Notes: generated from the letters alone by a model not told the origin. A stretch of DNA of 64,000 nucleotides from Alistipes shahii WAL 8301 (GCF_025145845.1 NZ_CP102253.1:434001-498000), one strand, 5' to 3'. Shown: positions 16,211 to 24,829, numbered from the stretch's first letter. Numbers and translations: made by a program.

Positions 16211-17308
16211 ATGAAGGCTGAATTACAGGAAATAGCGTCGCAGTTCGCGCTGGAAGGCGCTATCACGGCAATCGACTCGCTGGGCGAGGGATTCATCAAC
16301 GACACGTTCATCGTCCGCACGGCGGGCGATGCGCCGGATTACATCCTCCAGCGCAAAAACAAGAGCATCTTTCCCGACGTTCCGGCCATGATGGAGAACA
16401 TCCGCAAAGTGACGGATCATATCCGCCGCCGCGTCGCAGCCGCCGGGGGCGACCCCAGACGCGAGGCGATGACCGTGGTTGCGACCCGCGACGGAAAGCT
16501 CTATCACGTGGACGCACAGGGCGAATATTGGGCCGTTTCGGTTTTCATCAGCGACACGATCGCCTACAACAAGGCCGACTCCCCGGAACTGGCCCGCAAG
16601 GGCGGCGAGGGCATCGGCAAGTTCCAGGCCCAGCTGGCGGACTTCACCGAGCCGCTGGCCGAGACGATCAAGGGCTTCCACAACATCCGCCACCGCTTCG
16701 TGCAGTGGGACGAGGCGCTGCGCCGCGACGCCGCAGGCCGCGTGAAAGACCTTGCGGAGGAGATCGGCTGGATCGAATCGCGCCGCGACGAGATGCTCTC
16801 GTTCTGGTCGAAGGTCGAGGACGGCACGATCCCCACGCGCGTGACCCACAACGACACGAAAATCAACAACATCCTCTTCAACAAGCAGGGCGAGGTGCTG
16901 TGCGCCATCGACCTCGACACGGTGATGAACTCCACGTCGCTCAACGATTTCGGCGACGCCATCCGCTCCTACGCCAACACGGGCGACGAGGACGACCGCG
17001 ACCTTTCGCGCGTGGGCATGTCCCTCGAAATGTTCCGCGCCTATACCGAAGGCTATCTGTCGCAGCGGGCCGGACAGCTCAACCAGGCCGAAATCGACCA
17101 CCTGGCATTCTCGGCCCGTTACATCACCTTCGAGCAGGTGCTGCGTTTTTTGATGGACTACATTGACGGCGACACCTATTACAAAACGAAATACCCCGAG
17201 CACAACCTCGTGCGCACCCGCGCCCAGTACAAACTGCTGCAAAGCATGGAAGAGCAGTACGGCACGATGTGCGAAATCGTACGGGAAACCGTCGCCAAAT
17301 ACAAATAA
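16211..17308 (+). CDS. N-acetylhexosamine 1-kinase-like phosphotransferase (NahK type)
   Basis: A 365-residue aminoglycoside-phosphotransferase-fold kinase. The catalytic loop THNDTKINNILF holds the base Asp215, and CAIDLDTVM (Asp234/Asp236) is the metal-binding motif; the pair in this exact form is characteristic of NahK-like kinases that phosphorylate GlcNAc or GalNAc at C1. The N-lobe has LGEGFINDTFIV as nucleotide loop. It has its own promoter, is leaderless for secretion (cytosolic), and is followed 3 bases later by the CBM9-like gene. In context it would salvage the hexosamine released from chondroitin or hyaluronan disaccharides. A related sugar kinase is possible; the aminoglycoside resistance role is unlikely. 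Confidence 0.82.
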   Translation: MKAELQEIASQFALEGAITAIDSLGEGFINDTFIVRTAGDAPDYILQRKNKSIFPDVPAMMENIRKVTDHIRRRVAAAGGDPRREAMTVVATRDGKLYHVDAQGEYWAVSVFISDTIAYNKADSPELARKGGEGIGKFQAQLADFTEPLAETIKGFHNIRHRFVQWDEALRRDAAGRVKDLAEEIGWIESRRDEMLSFWSKVEDGTIPTRVTHNDTKINNILFNKQGEVLCAIDLDTVMNSTSLNDFGDAIRSYANTGDEDDRDLSRVGMSLEMFRAYTEGYLSQRAGQLNQAEIDHLAFSARYITFEQVLRFLMDYIDGDTYYKTKYPEHNLVRTRAQYKLLQSMEEQYGTMCEIVRETVAKYK

Positions 17309-17311
17309 GGA

Positions 17312-17956
17312 ATGGAAATTCGCAAGATAGCAGGCATCGCGCCCGACGACCGGGCCGCCGTGGACGAGGCATTCGCCGGAATCGAGCCGCTGCCGGTGGC
17401 GTGCTGCAACTGGCCCGCGGAATTTCCCTACGCCCCGGAAGTCAGCTTCCGGATGTTCCATACGGGCGACTGGCTGATGCTGCGCTTCGACGTTGCCGAA
17501 CGTTACACGGCGGCGCTCGTCACGGAGGACAACGGCGAGGTGTGGACCGACTCGTGCGCGGAGTTCTTCATCGCACCCGACACAGGGATGTACTACAATT
17601 TCGAAACCACCTGCATCGGACGGATGCTGCTCGGGGCGCGCAAATCCCGGACCGAGGCCGAGCACGCCTCGCCCGAGGTGCTAGCGGGCGTGAAACGCTA
17701 CACGACGCTTCCCTGCGGCGAGCCTTTCGCCGAGCGCGAGGGCGACAACCGCTGGTCGCTCACGCTGGCCATCCCCCCGCAGGCGCTTTTCCGCCATGCG
17801 CTGACCGACTGGAGCGGTCTCAAGGCCCGCATGAACCTCTACAAATGCGGCGACAACCTCTCGCACCCCCATTTCCTCTCGTGGCGGCCGATCCGGACGG
17901 AGAAACCCGATTTCCACCGTCCCGAGTTTTTCGGGGAGGTGACGTTCGAGAAGTGA
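17312..17956 (+). CDS. CBM9-like (DOMON-type) sugar-binding protein
   Basis: A 214-residue protein with no signal peptide. The pattern FRMFHTGDWLMLRFDV, then EDNGEVWTDSCAEFFIAP and the late RMNLYKCGDNLSHPHFLSW matches the cellulose-family-9-like beta-sandwich common as a stand-alone protein in Bacteroidetes. It starts 3 bases after the kinase stop codon, so it is translated with it. Its function is unknown; being cytosolic and coupled to a sugar kinase, it may bind or stabilise a sugar metabolite. The following 247 bases hold hairpins but no gene. Confidence 0.75.
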   Translation: MEIRKIAGIAPDDRAAVDEAFAGIEPLPVACCNWPAEFPYAPEVSFRMFHTGDWLMLRFDVAERYTAALVTEDNGEVWTDSCAEFFIAPDTGMYYNFETTCIGRMLLGARKSRTEAEHASPEVLAGVKRYTTLPCGEPFAEREGDNRWSLTLAIPPQALFRHALTDWSGLKARMNLYKCGDNLSHPHFLSWRPIRTEKPDFHRPEFFGEVTFEK

Positions 17957-18061
17957 AAAAGTGAAAAGCTGAAAGCCAAGAGACAATCCGGTCGCGATGC
18001 GACAACTGCGGGCAACAGGCGAGCGCAATCGCTTGCGAATTGCCGAGCCGCCACAGCAGTC

Positions 18062-18104
18062 AAGGCGCGTGTTTTTGCGCCTTAAGTCCCCTCCCGAGGG
18101 AGGG
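18062..18104. repeat. Tandem hairpins in the intergenic region, repeat-like
   Basis: Two inverted repeats stand side by side: AAGGCGC/GCGCCTT (18062-18068 with 18077-18083) and CCCTCCC-GA-GGGAGGG (18089-18104), followed by a G-rich tail TTTGGGGTGGGGTCA. This layout resembles the short palindromic intergenic repeats of Bacteroidetes genomes. They lie between the CBM9-like gene and the NagB fusion; no second copy is evident in the window. Confidence 0.5.
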
Positions 18105-18203
18105 ATTTGGGGTGGGGTCAGACTTGTAAACGACACCAACGGCGGCGACAACACGATCGGCAGCAAACCGACAGAGAGAAAGATTAACAAATTACATAAA
18201 CGT

Positions 18204-20153
18204 ATGAACAACAAGTATTCACTTCCCAAAGACGGCGGCCTGATTTCCGAATCGGCTCCGCGCGACATCATCCATCGTTACGAGAAGATCCACACCAAGG
18301 TCTACGAAAACGAGTACGAAGGCGTGCAGTACGTCGCCGACAACATCGTCAAGGCGATCCGCATGTACAACGAAATCCACTGCTCGAACGAAGTCTACGA
18401 GGAGTCGCAGCCCTTCGTGCTGGGCCTCACGACGGGCCGCACGCCGCTGGGTCTCTACCGGGAACTGGTGAAACGCCACCACGAAGGGCAGATCAGCTTC
18501 CGGAACGTCGCCGTTTACAGCCTCGACGAGTTCTACCCGATCCGGTCGACCGAACAGCAGAGCCGCAACTACCGCATCCACGAGGAGTTCCTCAACCACA
18601 TCGACATCCTGCCCGAGAACGTGCACATCCCCGACGGTACGGTTCCCGAGGACCGCGTTTCGGAATACTGCGCGTCGTACGACCACTCGGTGCGGCGCAT
18701 CGACCTGATGATCATCGGCGTCGGCGAGGACGGGCAGATCGGCTTCAACGAGCCGGGGTCCTACTCCCGCTCGCGCACGCGGCTGGTGCAGCTGACCTAC
18801 AACACCCGCAAAATCCAGTCGGGCGCTTTCTTCGGGCTGGAGAACACGCCCAAGATGGCGGTCACGATGGGCATCGACACGATCATGCGCGCCAACCGCA
18901 TCATCCTGATGGCCTGGGGCGAGGAGAAGGCCCACATCGTGCAGCGGGTCGTCGAGGGCGAGATCACGGATCAGGTTCCCGCCTCGTACCTCCAGGCGCA
19001 CCAGAATATCGAGGTGGTGATCGACGAGAATGCCGCGCAGCTGCTCACCCGCGAGCAGACGCCGTGGATGGTGGGTCCCTGCGAATGGACGCCGAAATTC
19101 GTCCGCAAGGCCGTGGTATGGCTCTGCGGCGTGGTTAAGAAGCCCATCCTGAAACTCACCTATAAGGATTACATCGAAAACTCGCTGGGCGAACTGCTCG
19201 AACAGGGCCGCGCCTACGACCAGATCAACATCGACGTCTTCAACGACCTCCAGCACACCATCACGGGCTGGCCGGGCGGCAAGCCCAACGCCGACGACTC
19301 GACGCGTCCCGTGCCTTCGTCGCCCTTCCCCAAACGGGTGATCGTCTTCTCGCCGCATCCCGACGACGACGTGATCTCGATGGGCGGCACGTTCATCCGC
19401 CTCGTGCAGCAAGGTCACAACGTGCACGTGGCTTACGAAACCTCGGGCAACGTGGCCGTGCACGACGACGTGGTGCTGCAAAACATCGACACGGCCCGCG
19501 AACTGGGCTACGGCAACCACTACGCCGAAGTCGAAAAGGTCATCGCCGGCAAGAGGAAGGGCGAACCCGAGCCGCGCCCGCTGCTCGACCTGAAAGGCGC
19601 CATCCGCCGCGCCGAGGCGCGTGCCGCCGTGCGCTCGTTCGGACTGAACCCCGACACCAACGCCCACTTCCTCAACCTGCCGTTCTACGAAACGGGCGGC
19701 ATCAAGAAGGGCCAGCTCACGGAGAAGGACATCGAAATCATCGTCAAGCTGCTGCGCGAGATCAAGCCCCATCAGATCTACGCCGCCGGCGACCTTGCCG
19801 ACCCCCACGGCACGCACCGCACCTGCATGGAGGCCGTGCTCGGCGCCCTCGAAGTCGTGAAGGACGACGAGTGGCTGAAGGAGTGCCACCTGTGGCTCTA
19901 CCGCGGCGCCTGGATGGAGTGGGACCTCGGCATGGTGGACATGGCCGTGCCCCTGTCGCCCGACGAGCTGATTATGAAACGCCACGCCATCTACCGCCAC
20001 CTCTCGCAGAAGGACATCATGCCCTTCCCGGGCAGCGATCCCCGCGAGTTCTGGCAGCGGGCCGAGGAGCGCACGCAGAACACCGCAAAGCTCTACGACC
20101 AGCTCGGCATGGCCGAATACCAGGCTATCGAGGTGTTTGTGAAGATGTTTTAG
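18204..20153 (+). CDS. NagB-like domain fused to LmbE/PIG-L deacetylase domain
   Basis: A 649-residue fusion known from Bacteroidetes. The start at 18204 (MNNKYSLPKDGG) is chosen because upstream sequence is hairpin-rich and non-coding. Residues about 15-340 form the glucosamine-6-phosphate deaminase fold (LGLTTGRTPLGLY phosphate loop, YSLDEF with Asp108). The active-site motif reads GEDGQIGFNEPG: Gln178 stands where NagB has its catalytic His143, while Asp176 and Glu183 remain. Residues about 375-640 form an LmbE-like metal-dependent deacetylase (SPHPDDD, His385-Asp388, and later DPHGTH). A canonical nagB follows 59 bases downstream. The fusion may therefore work mainly as a deacetylase with a regulatory NagB half; this is inferred. 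Confidence 0.88.
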   Translation: MNNKYSLPKDGGLISESAPRDIIHRYEKIHTKVYENEYEGVQYVADNIVKAIRMYNEIHCSNEVYEESQPFVLGLTTGRTPLGLYRELVKRHHEGQISFRNVAVYSLDEFYPIRSTEQQSRNYRIHEEFLNHIDILPENVHIPDGTVPEDRVSEYCASYDHSVRRIDLMIIGVGEDGQIGFNEPGSYSRSRTRLVQLTYNTRKIQSGAFFGLENTPKMAVTMGIDTIMRANRIILMAWGEEKAHIVQRVVEGEITDQVPASYLQAHQNIEVVIDENAAQLLTREQTPWMVGPCEWTPKFVRKAVVWLCGVVKKPILKLTYKDYIENSLGELLEQGRAYDQINIDVFNDLQHTITGWPGGKPNADDSTRPVPSSPFPKRVIVFSPHPDDDVISMGGTFIRLVQQGHNVHVAYETSGNVAVHDDVVLQNIDTARELGYGNHYAEVEKVIAGKRKGEPEPRPLLDLKGAIRRAEARAAVRSFGLNPDTNAHFLNLPFYETGGIKKGQLTEKDIEIIVKLLREIKPHQIYAAGDLADPHGTHRTCMEAVLGALEVVKDDEWLKECHLWLYRGAWMEWDLGMVDMAVPLSPDELIMKRHAIYRHLSQKDIMPFPGSDPREFWQRAEERTQNTAKLYDQLGMAEYQAIEVFVKMF

Positions 20154-20212
20154 CGCATCTTCACAAAAACTTCGATTAAAAAATGAAGCATTGAACATTA
20201 AAAAATCACCCC

Positions 20213-21013
20213 ATGCGCTTAATCATTGAAAATACCCCCCAGCAGGTAGCCCAGTGGGCCGCCAATTACATCATCGCCCAGATCAAGAACAAGGAGCAGC
20301 ACACCTCGTCGCCCTTCGTGCTGGGGCTGCCGACCGGCTCGACCCCGCTGGAGACCTACAAGGAACTGATCCGCCGCCACAAGACGGGCGAAGTGTCGTT
20401 CAAGAACGTCATCACGTTCAACATGGACGAGTATGTGGGTCTCCCCGAGGAGCATCCCGAAAGCTACCACTCGTTCATGTGGAACAATTTCTTCAAGCAC
20501 GTCGACATCAGGCCGGAGAACGTCAACATTCTCGACGGCAACGCCGACGACCTGGCCAAGGAGTGCGCCGACTACGAGGCGCGCATCGTCGAGGCCGGGG
20601 GCATCGACCTCTTCATGGGCGGCGTGGGCGAAGACGGACACATCGCCTTCAACGAGCCGTTCTCGTCGCTCAACTCCCGCACGCGCCTCAAGACCCTGAC
20701 GCAGGACACGATCCAGGTCAACGCCCGGTTCTTCGGCGGCGACATCTCGCTCGTGCCGAAAACCGCGCTGACGGTCGGCGTGGGCACGGTGCTCTCGGCC
20801 AAGAAGGTGCTGATCCTCGCCACGGGCCACAAGAAAGCCCGCGCGGTGCGCCACGGCGTCGAAGGCTCCTACAACCACCAGTGGACCATCTCGGCCCTTC
20901 AGGTGCACCCCAACGGCATTCTGGTCTGCGACGACCCGGCCGCCGAGGAGCTGCGCGTAGCCACCTACCGCTATTTCAAGGACATCGAGCGCGAAAACCT
21001 GATCTCGAAATAA
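20213..21013 (+). CDS. nagB: Glucosamine-6-phosphate deaminase
   Basis: A 266-residue enzyme converting glucosamine-6-phosphate to fructose-6-phosphate and ammonia. All key residues sit at the same numbers as in E. coli NagB: Asp72 (FNMDEYVGL), Asp141, His143 and Glu148 ([13 protein letters not shown]). Phosphate loop [13 protein letters not shown] is intact. Length matches the family. It follows the NagB-LmbE fusion by 59 bases and ends at a strong terminator, so the two are likely one operon, sending hexosamine carbon from glycosaminoglycans into glycolysis. Confidence 0.96.
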   Translation: MRLIIENTPQQVAQWAANYIIAQIKNKEQHTSSPFVLGLPTGSTPLETYKELIRRHKTGEVSFKNVITFNMDEYVGLPEEHPESYHSFMWNNFFKHVDIRPENVNILDGNADDLAKECADYEARIVEAGGIDLFMGGVGEDGHIAFNEPFSSLNSRTRLKTLTQDTIQVNARFFGGDISLVPKTALTVGVGTVLSAKKVLILATGHKKARAVRHGVEGSYNHQWTISALQVHPNGILVCDDPAAEELRVATYRYFKDIERENLISK

Positions 21014-21029
21014 GCGCATTCCCGATACG

Positions 21030-21064
21030 AAGTCTCCCGCAGGGCCTGCCCTGCGGGAGACTTT
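21030..21064 (+). terminator. Intrinsic terminator after nagB
   Basis: A very stable 16-bp stem (21030-21045 with 21048-21063) with a 2-base spacer, starting AAGTCTCCCGC and ending GCGGGAGACTT. It begins 17 bases after the nagB stop. Confidence 0.85.
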
Positions 21065-21116
21065 CGCTTCCACGCCCCGGATACAGAACTCCCGGCGTCA
21101 TTTTACGGCCGGATTA

Positions 21117-21147
21117 TTTGCCGAATGCCGGAAAAATTTTATCTTTG
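21117..21147 (+). promoter_or_regulatory. Promoter of the LacI-type regulator gene
   Basis: TTTG at 21117-21120, 19-base spacer and TATCTTTG at 21140-21147. The leader to the GTG at 21174 is about 20 bases. Confidence 0.65.
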
Positions 21148-21173
21148 TAGAGCATTGCTTATACGGATAAATC

Positions 21174-22199
21174 GTGGGAGCGTCACTCAAGGACATAGCC
21201 TGCAAGCTCAACCTCTCGAAAACGACCGTTTCGTGGGTCCTCTCGGGGCAGGGCGACAAAAAAGGGATCAGCGCGGAGACACAGAGCCGCGTGCTCGCCT
21301 GCGCCCGCTCCCTGGCATACGAACCGAACCTGCTGGCCCGAAGCCTCAACACGGGCGTATCGAAAACCATCGGACTGATCCTCCCCTCGATTTCGGACAC
21401 TTTCTTCGCCCACATCGCCGACCGGATCGAGTCGGAAGCCGAGCGGGAAGGCTACTCGCTGATGATCGCCGGTTCGAACTCCGAAACCGAACGGGAAAAC
21501 GCCCTGATACGGCTTTTCCGGTCGAAAAAGGTCGACGGCATCATCATCGCCCCGGCCGACGCTTCGGGACGCGAGGTCGGCCGCCTTGCGGAGAGCGGCT
21601 GCCCGGTCGTGCTGTTCGACCGCGGCCTCGCGAAAACGGACGCCGGCTGCGTGGTGATCGACAACGAGGCGGGCAGCCATGCGCTGGTCCGTCATCTTGC
21701 CGCCCGGGGATTCCGCAAAATCGCCATCATCACGACCTTCCCCCACCTCCCGACGATGGAACTGCGGCACAGGGGCTACCTCCGCGCGCTGGCGGAAGCG
21801 GGACTGCACGCCGATCCCCGCCTCTACGGAGAGGTCGCCTATGCCGGCTACCGGCAGCACGTCTGCGATACGCTCGACCGCATTCTCGCCACGGTTCCCG
21901 ACACCGACGGCTTTTTCTTCACCACGCATATCCTCGCCACCGAGGCCCTGCGCTATTTCCACGACCGGGGCATCGACATCAGCGACGGCCGTCGGGGGCT
22001 TGCCTGCATGCACGAAGACCCGCTTTTCCGCCTGGCCGCCCCCCGGATGAGCGTCGCCCGCTTCCCCGTCGAAGAGATCAGCGCCCACGCCGTGCGCCTC
22101 CTGCTGCGGCAAATCCGCGAAAGCCAATCGCCCGGCTCCGTCCGCCCGGCACCCGAATCGGTGGTGCTGCCCTGCCGCATGGAGTTCCGGGACGAATAA
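21174..22199 (+). CDS. LacI-family transcriptional regulator
   Basis: A 341-residue regulator. Residues 1-50 hold the LacI helix-turn-helix and hinge (SLKDIACKLNLSKTTVSWVLSG, then YEPNLLARSLNTG). Residues about 60-340 form a periplasmic-binding-protein-like sugar sensor (KTIGLILPSISDTFFAHIADRIE; VDGIIIAPAD). The start codon is GTG at 21174, the first codon after a good promoter and directly before the helix-turn-helix. It stands alone between two terminators. Position next to nagB and the glycosaminoglycan locus suggests it senses a breakdown product; the palindromes at 6915 and 7031 are plausible targets but unproven. Confidence 0.92.
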   Translation: MGASLKDIACKLNLSKTTVSWVLSGQGDKKGISAETQSRVLACARSLAYEPNLLARSLNTGVSKTIGLILPSISDTFFAHIADRIESEAEREGYSLMIAGSNSETERENALIRLFRSKKVDGIIIAPADASGREVGRLAESGCPVVLFDRGLAKTDAGCVVIDNEAGSHALVRHLAARGFRKIAIITTFPHLPTMELRHRGYLRALAEAGLHADPRLYGEVAYAGYRQHVCDTLDRILATVPDTDGFFFTTHILATEALRYFHDRGIDISDGRRGLACMHEDPLFRLAAPRMSVARFPVEEISAHAVRLLLRQIRESQSPGSVRPAPESVVLPCRMEFRDE

Positions 22200-22234
22200 G
22201 CCCGTTCCGTCCGGACATCCCTCCCCCCGATACG

Positions 22235-22270
22235 AAAGACCCGCAAAACGATGAAGTCCTGCGGGTCTTT
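22235..22270. terminator. Bidirectional terminator between convergent genes
   Basis: An 11-bp perfect stem AAAGACCCGCA/TGCGGGTCTTT (22235-22245 with 22260-22270), A-rich on one side and T-rich on the other, serves the LacI gene on the plus strand and the DUF4465 gene on the minus strand. Confidence 0.8.
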
Positions 22271-22291
22271 CTCCGGAAACTAATCTCTAAA

Positions 22292-23401
22292 TTACTTCTC
22301 GGCAATCAGTCCGATTTCGTCGATGGCAAAATAAGCGGGAACGAGCAATCCGTAGGCATTCGCCTCATTCGAAGCAGGCGAGAAAGTCAGACAGTCGACC
22401 TTGCCCAAAGCGGAAAGATCGACCTTTTTCCAGTCCGACAACTTTTCCGAACCGTTGATCAGGAAGCACTCCGCACTACCGGTCTCCTTGCCCTCAAGCG
22501 AGCCGGTAATTTTCACTTTATAATAATACGAAGCCTCGTCAACCTGCGTCGGCTTATAAGGGTAGGTAATCGCGCTGTTGGCCATATACAGATAGCTGAC
22601 CTGACGCGGTTCCACAAATTCGATCATCGGAGTTGCATAACCGCTCGTATATCCGTCGAAATAACCGATCATGCAGTTCGACGAACCGTTTGCCCCCTTA
22701 TCGGCCCATACCATAAACTGGTTCGCATAATTGACGCTCGTAGCCGTTCTCCCGTAATTGGCAGACAAGACGAAACCGCCCCAATAGTCTCCGTAGCCGA
22801 TGTCGGCTGAAAAATAGGTTCCGAACCAAATCTTCTCATCCGAGGTCGAACAAAGATACCCGTTGTAAACGCCACCTACGGCCAGATCGTCGTAGCTGCC
22901 GCCCTTCGCCCAAAAGACATTATGGTGATTTCCCGCCGCAGAACCGCCGCTAACGGTAATGTCGCCGAGCTGTACAGCCTTGCCGTCGATAGCAAGCATT
23001 CCCTCGCTCGTTTCGAAAGAAATCAAATTAGACGGTTCCGGCTCCGGATCGGGATTGGGGTCCGGATTGGGGTCCGGATCGGGTTCGCTCACATGCACGG
23101 TACAGGTTGCCGACACCGAACCGTATGTCGCCGAGATTTTGGCGGTTCCGGCAGCCACGGCCGTCACAAGACCCGATTCGGAGACCGTCGCGAACTCCTC
23201 GGCATCCGAAGACCACACCACGTCGTCGGTGGTATTCGCCGGCGCCGGCGTTGCGGTGAGTTGCAGAGTTTCGCCGACTGCAAGTTCTTTTTCCGTACAA
23301 TCGAGCACAACCGCAGTCGCAGGGACGCGGGAATCGCCGTCATCGTCCGAGCAGGCGGCCAAAGCGCAGGCCGCAAATGCGAAAAGCAAGAGTTTTTTCA
23401 T
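22292..23401 (-). CDS. DUF4465-type lipoprotein with Big_2 domain, under a cobalamin riboswitch
   Basis: A 369-residue lipoprotein (lipobox LAAC, Cys17). Residues about 27-105 form a bacterial Ig-like Big_2 domain (ATAVVLDCTEKELAVGETLQL). A Pro-Asp linker of the form PDPNPDPN follows, encoded by a short tandem repeat that may vary in length. The rest (about 125-369) resembles DUF4465: FETSEGML, an aromatic/Gly-rich core (GDYWGGFVLSANYG, NYANQFMVW) and the closing YGLLVPAYFAIDEIGL. A textbook cobalamin riboswitch precedes it in the same direction. Lipoproteins of this kind recur at Bacteroidetes B12 transport loci, and surface B12-binding lipoproteins (BtuH) have been described there; I infer surface capture of cobamides. 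No BtuB is next to it. Confidence 0.82.
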   Translation of the reverse strand: MKKLLLFAFAACALAACSDDDGDSRVPATAVVLDCTEKELAVGETLQLTATPAPANTTDDVVWSSDAEEFATVSESGLVTAVAAGTAKISATYGSVSATCTVHVSEPDPDPNPDPNPDPEPEPSNLISFETSEGMLAIDGKAVQLGDITVSGGSAAGNHHNVFWAKGGSYDDLAVGGVYNGYLCSTSDEKIWFGTYFSADIGYGDYWGGFVLSANYGRTATSVNYANQFMVWADKGANGSSNCMIGYFDGYTSGYATPMIEFVEPRQVSYLYMANSAITYPYKPTQVDEASYYYKVKITGSLEGKETGSAECFLINGSEKLSDWKKVDLSALGKVDCLTFSPASNEANAYGLLVPAYFAIDEIGLIAEK

Positions 23402-23574
23402 CGTTCGTCTGATTTTAAGTATGTTCGTAAAATAAAAAATCCGGTCCCGGAACCTCTCTGAATCGAACCTTTTTCACGTCCATACCCGTATTTCAGCCAC
23501 GAAATACCAAGACTTGCGATGCTCCGTTCTCCGCAGACACACCCCGAAAAAAGATTCTTCCTCGTCGGGAAGCT

Positions 23575-23750
23575 GCAAGGCAGGTCTTCTGGCTCGTTCC
23601 TGCCGCAACGCCTTCCCGGCCCTCTCGGACCAGTGGCTTTCAGCGTGTCGCGGCAACTATCGGAACTTACAGCAGCGGGAACTGCTGCCGATTTTCACGG
23701 CATTCCCATTTAATCACACGGGGCCTTGCCCGGCCCTTTGTGAACCATTG
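23575..23750 (-). promoter_or_regulatory. Cobalamin (AdoCbl) riboswitch
   Basis: Read on the minus strand, the segment shows every conserved cobalamin-riboswitch block in order: ATGGGAA, GCCGTGAAAATCGGC, CCCGCTGCTGTAA, GCCACTGG, GGGAAGGC and the B12 box GAGCCAGAAGACCTGCC. A -7 box TAAATTTG lies just upstream (23763-23756, minus). It is about 175 bases before the DUF4465 gene; a small hairpin followed by a T-rich run at about 23430-23450 could be the expression platform. The small open frames read across this region are not genes. Confidence 0.95.
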
Positions 23751-23776
23751 CGGTGCAAATTTAGGAAATAAATTCG

Positions 23777-23784
23777 TATCTTTG
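23777..23784 (+). promoter_or_regulatory. -7 promoter element of fabD
   Basis: TATCTTTG matches TAnnTTTG. No clear -33 partner is seen. It faces away from the riboswitch promoter, only about 13 bases apart, so the two promoters are back to back. Confidence 0.55.
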
Positions 23785-23814
23785 CCTCCGCAAACATAAA
23801 ATTCGCAAAAAATT

Positions 23815-24696
23815 ATGAAGCACGCATACGTATTCCCGGGCCAGGGCGCCCAGGCCGTCGGAATGGGCAAAGACCTCTACGACAACGTTCCGGCTGCGAA
23901 GGAACTCTTCGAGAAAGCCAACGAGATCCTCGGTTTCCGCATCACCGACATCATGTTCGCCGGTACGGACGAAGAACTGAAGCAGACCCGCGTCACCCAG
24001 CCCGCCGTATTCCTCCACTCGGTGATCATGGCCAAGGCGCTGGGCGTGAAGCCCGATGCCGCCGCCGGACACTCTTTAGGCGAATTCTCGGCCCTCGTGG
24101 TCGCCGGAGCGCTCTCGTTCGAGGACGGTCTGAAGCTCGTTTCGAAGCGCGCCATGGCCATGCAGGCCGCCTGCGAAGCGCAGCCCGGAACGATGGCCGC
24201 CATTCTCGGTCTGGAAGACAAGGTCGTGGAGGAGATCTGCGCGTCGGTCGACGGCGTGGTCGTCGCCGCCAACTACAACTGCCCGGGCCAGCTGGTGATC
24301 TCGGGAGCCGTGGAGGCCGTAGACGCCGCCTGCGAGAAAGCCAAGGCCGCCGGAGCGCGCCGTGCGCTGCGCCTGCCGGTGGGCGGAGCGTTCCACTCGC
24401 CGCTGATGGAGCCTGCCAAGCAGGAACTCGAGAAAGCCATCGCCGAAGCGCCGTTCCAAACGCCCGTATGCCCCGTTTACCAGAACGTCGACGCCAAGCC
24501 CTATACCGATCCCGCCGCCATCAAGGCCAACCTGATCGCCCAGCTGACGGCCCCCGTGCGCTGGACCTACATCGTGCGCAACATGCTCTCCGACGGCGTG
24601 ACGGAATTCACCGAACTCGGCCCCGGCAGCGTGTTGCAGGGACTCATCCGCAAGGTGGACCCCAACACAGTCGTGGAATCGAAATCGACGCTGTAA
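23815..24696 (+). CDS. fabD: Malonyl-CoA:ACP transacylase
   Basis: A 293-residue cytosolic enzyme that moves malonyl from CoA to acyl carrier protein in fatty-acid synthesis. The nucleophile elbow GHSLGE places catalytic Ser87, and the partner His194 is in GGAFHSPLM; N-terminal FPGQGAQ is the oxyanion-side motif. Length and layout match FabD. It stands alone with its own promoter and terminator and is a housekeeping gene unrelated to the neighbouring glycan loci. Confidence 0.97.
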   Translation: MKHAYVFPGQGAQAVGMGKDLYDNVPAAKELFEKANEILGFRITDIMFAGTDEELKQTRVTQPAVFLHSVIMAKALGVKPDAAAGHSLGEFSALVVAGALSFEDGLKLVSKRAMAMQAACEAQPGTMAAILGLEDKVVEEICASVDGVVVAANYNCPGQLVISGAVEAVDAACEKAKAAGARRALRLPVGGAFHSPLMEPAKQELEKAIAEAPFQTPVCPVYQNVDAKPYTDPAAIKANLIAQLTAPVRWTYIVRNMLSDGVTEFTELGPGSVLQGLIRKVDPNTVVESKSTL

Positions 24697-24720
24697 AACA
24701 AAAAGTTTCGCTTAAAAATT

Positions 24721-24752
24721 AACGCCCTGAAAATCAGGGCGTTATTTTTTTT
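24721..24752 (+). terminator. Intrinsic terminator of fabD
   Basis: Stem AACGCCCTGA/TCAGGGCGTT (24721-24730 with 24734-24743) followed by A and eight T. Confidence 0.9.
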
Positions 24753-24773
24753 ACCCCTCATTTTGAAACAAAA

Positions 24774-24829
24774 TTTATTAAATTTTATTAAAAACTTATT
24801 GCATTTATTAAAGATAGTGTATATATTTG
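24774..24829 (+). promoter_or_regulatory. Promoter and phased operator repeats of the ROK regulator gene
   Basis: TTTATTAAA occurs three times, starting at 24774, 24784 and 24804, that is 10 and 20 bases apart and so on one face of the helix. The third copy lies between a TTG (24799-24801) and a -7 box TATATTTG (24822-24829; spacer 20). This suggests autorepression by the encoded regulator. Confidence 0.55.

Noticed and set aside
23040..23092. Short tandem DNA repeat (GGATTGGGGTCC-like units)
   Set aside because: It encodes the Pro-Asp linker of the DUF4465 lipoprotein and needs no separate element; possible length variation is noted there.
23514..23771. Small plus-strand open frames of 64 and 85 residues
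   Set aside because: They lie across the cobalamin riboswitch; the conserved RNA blocks on the minus strand explain the sequence.
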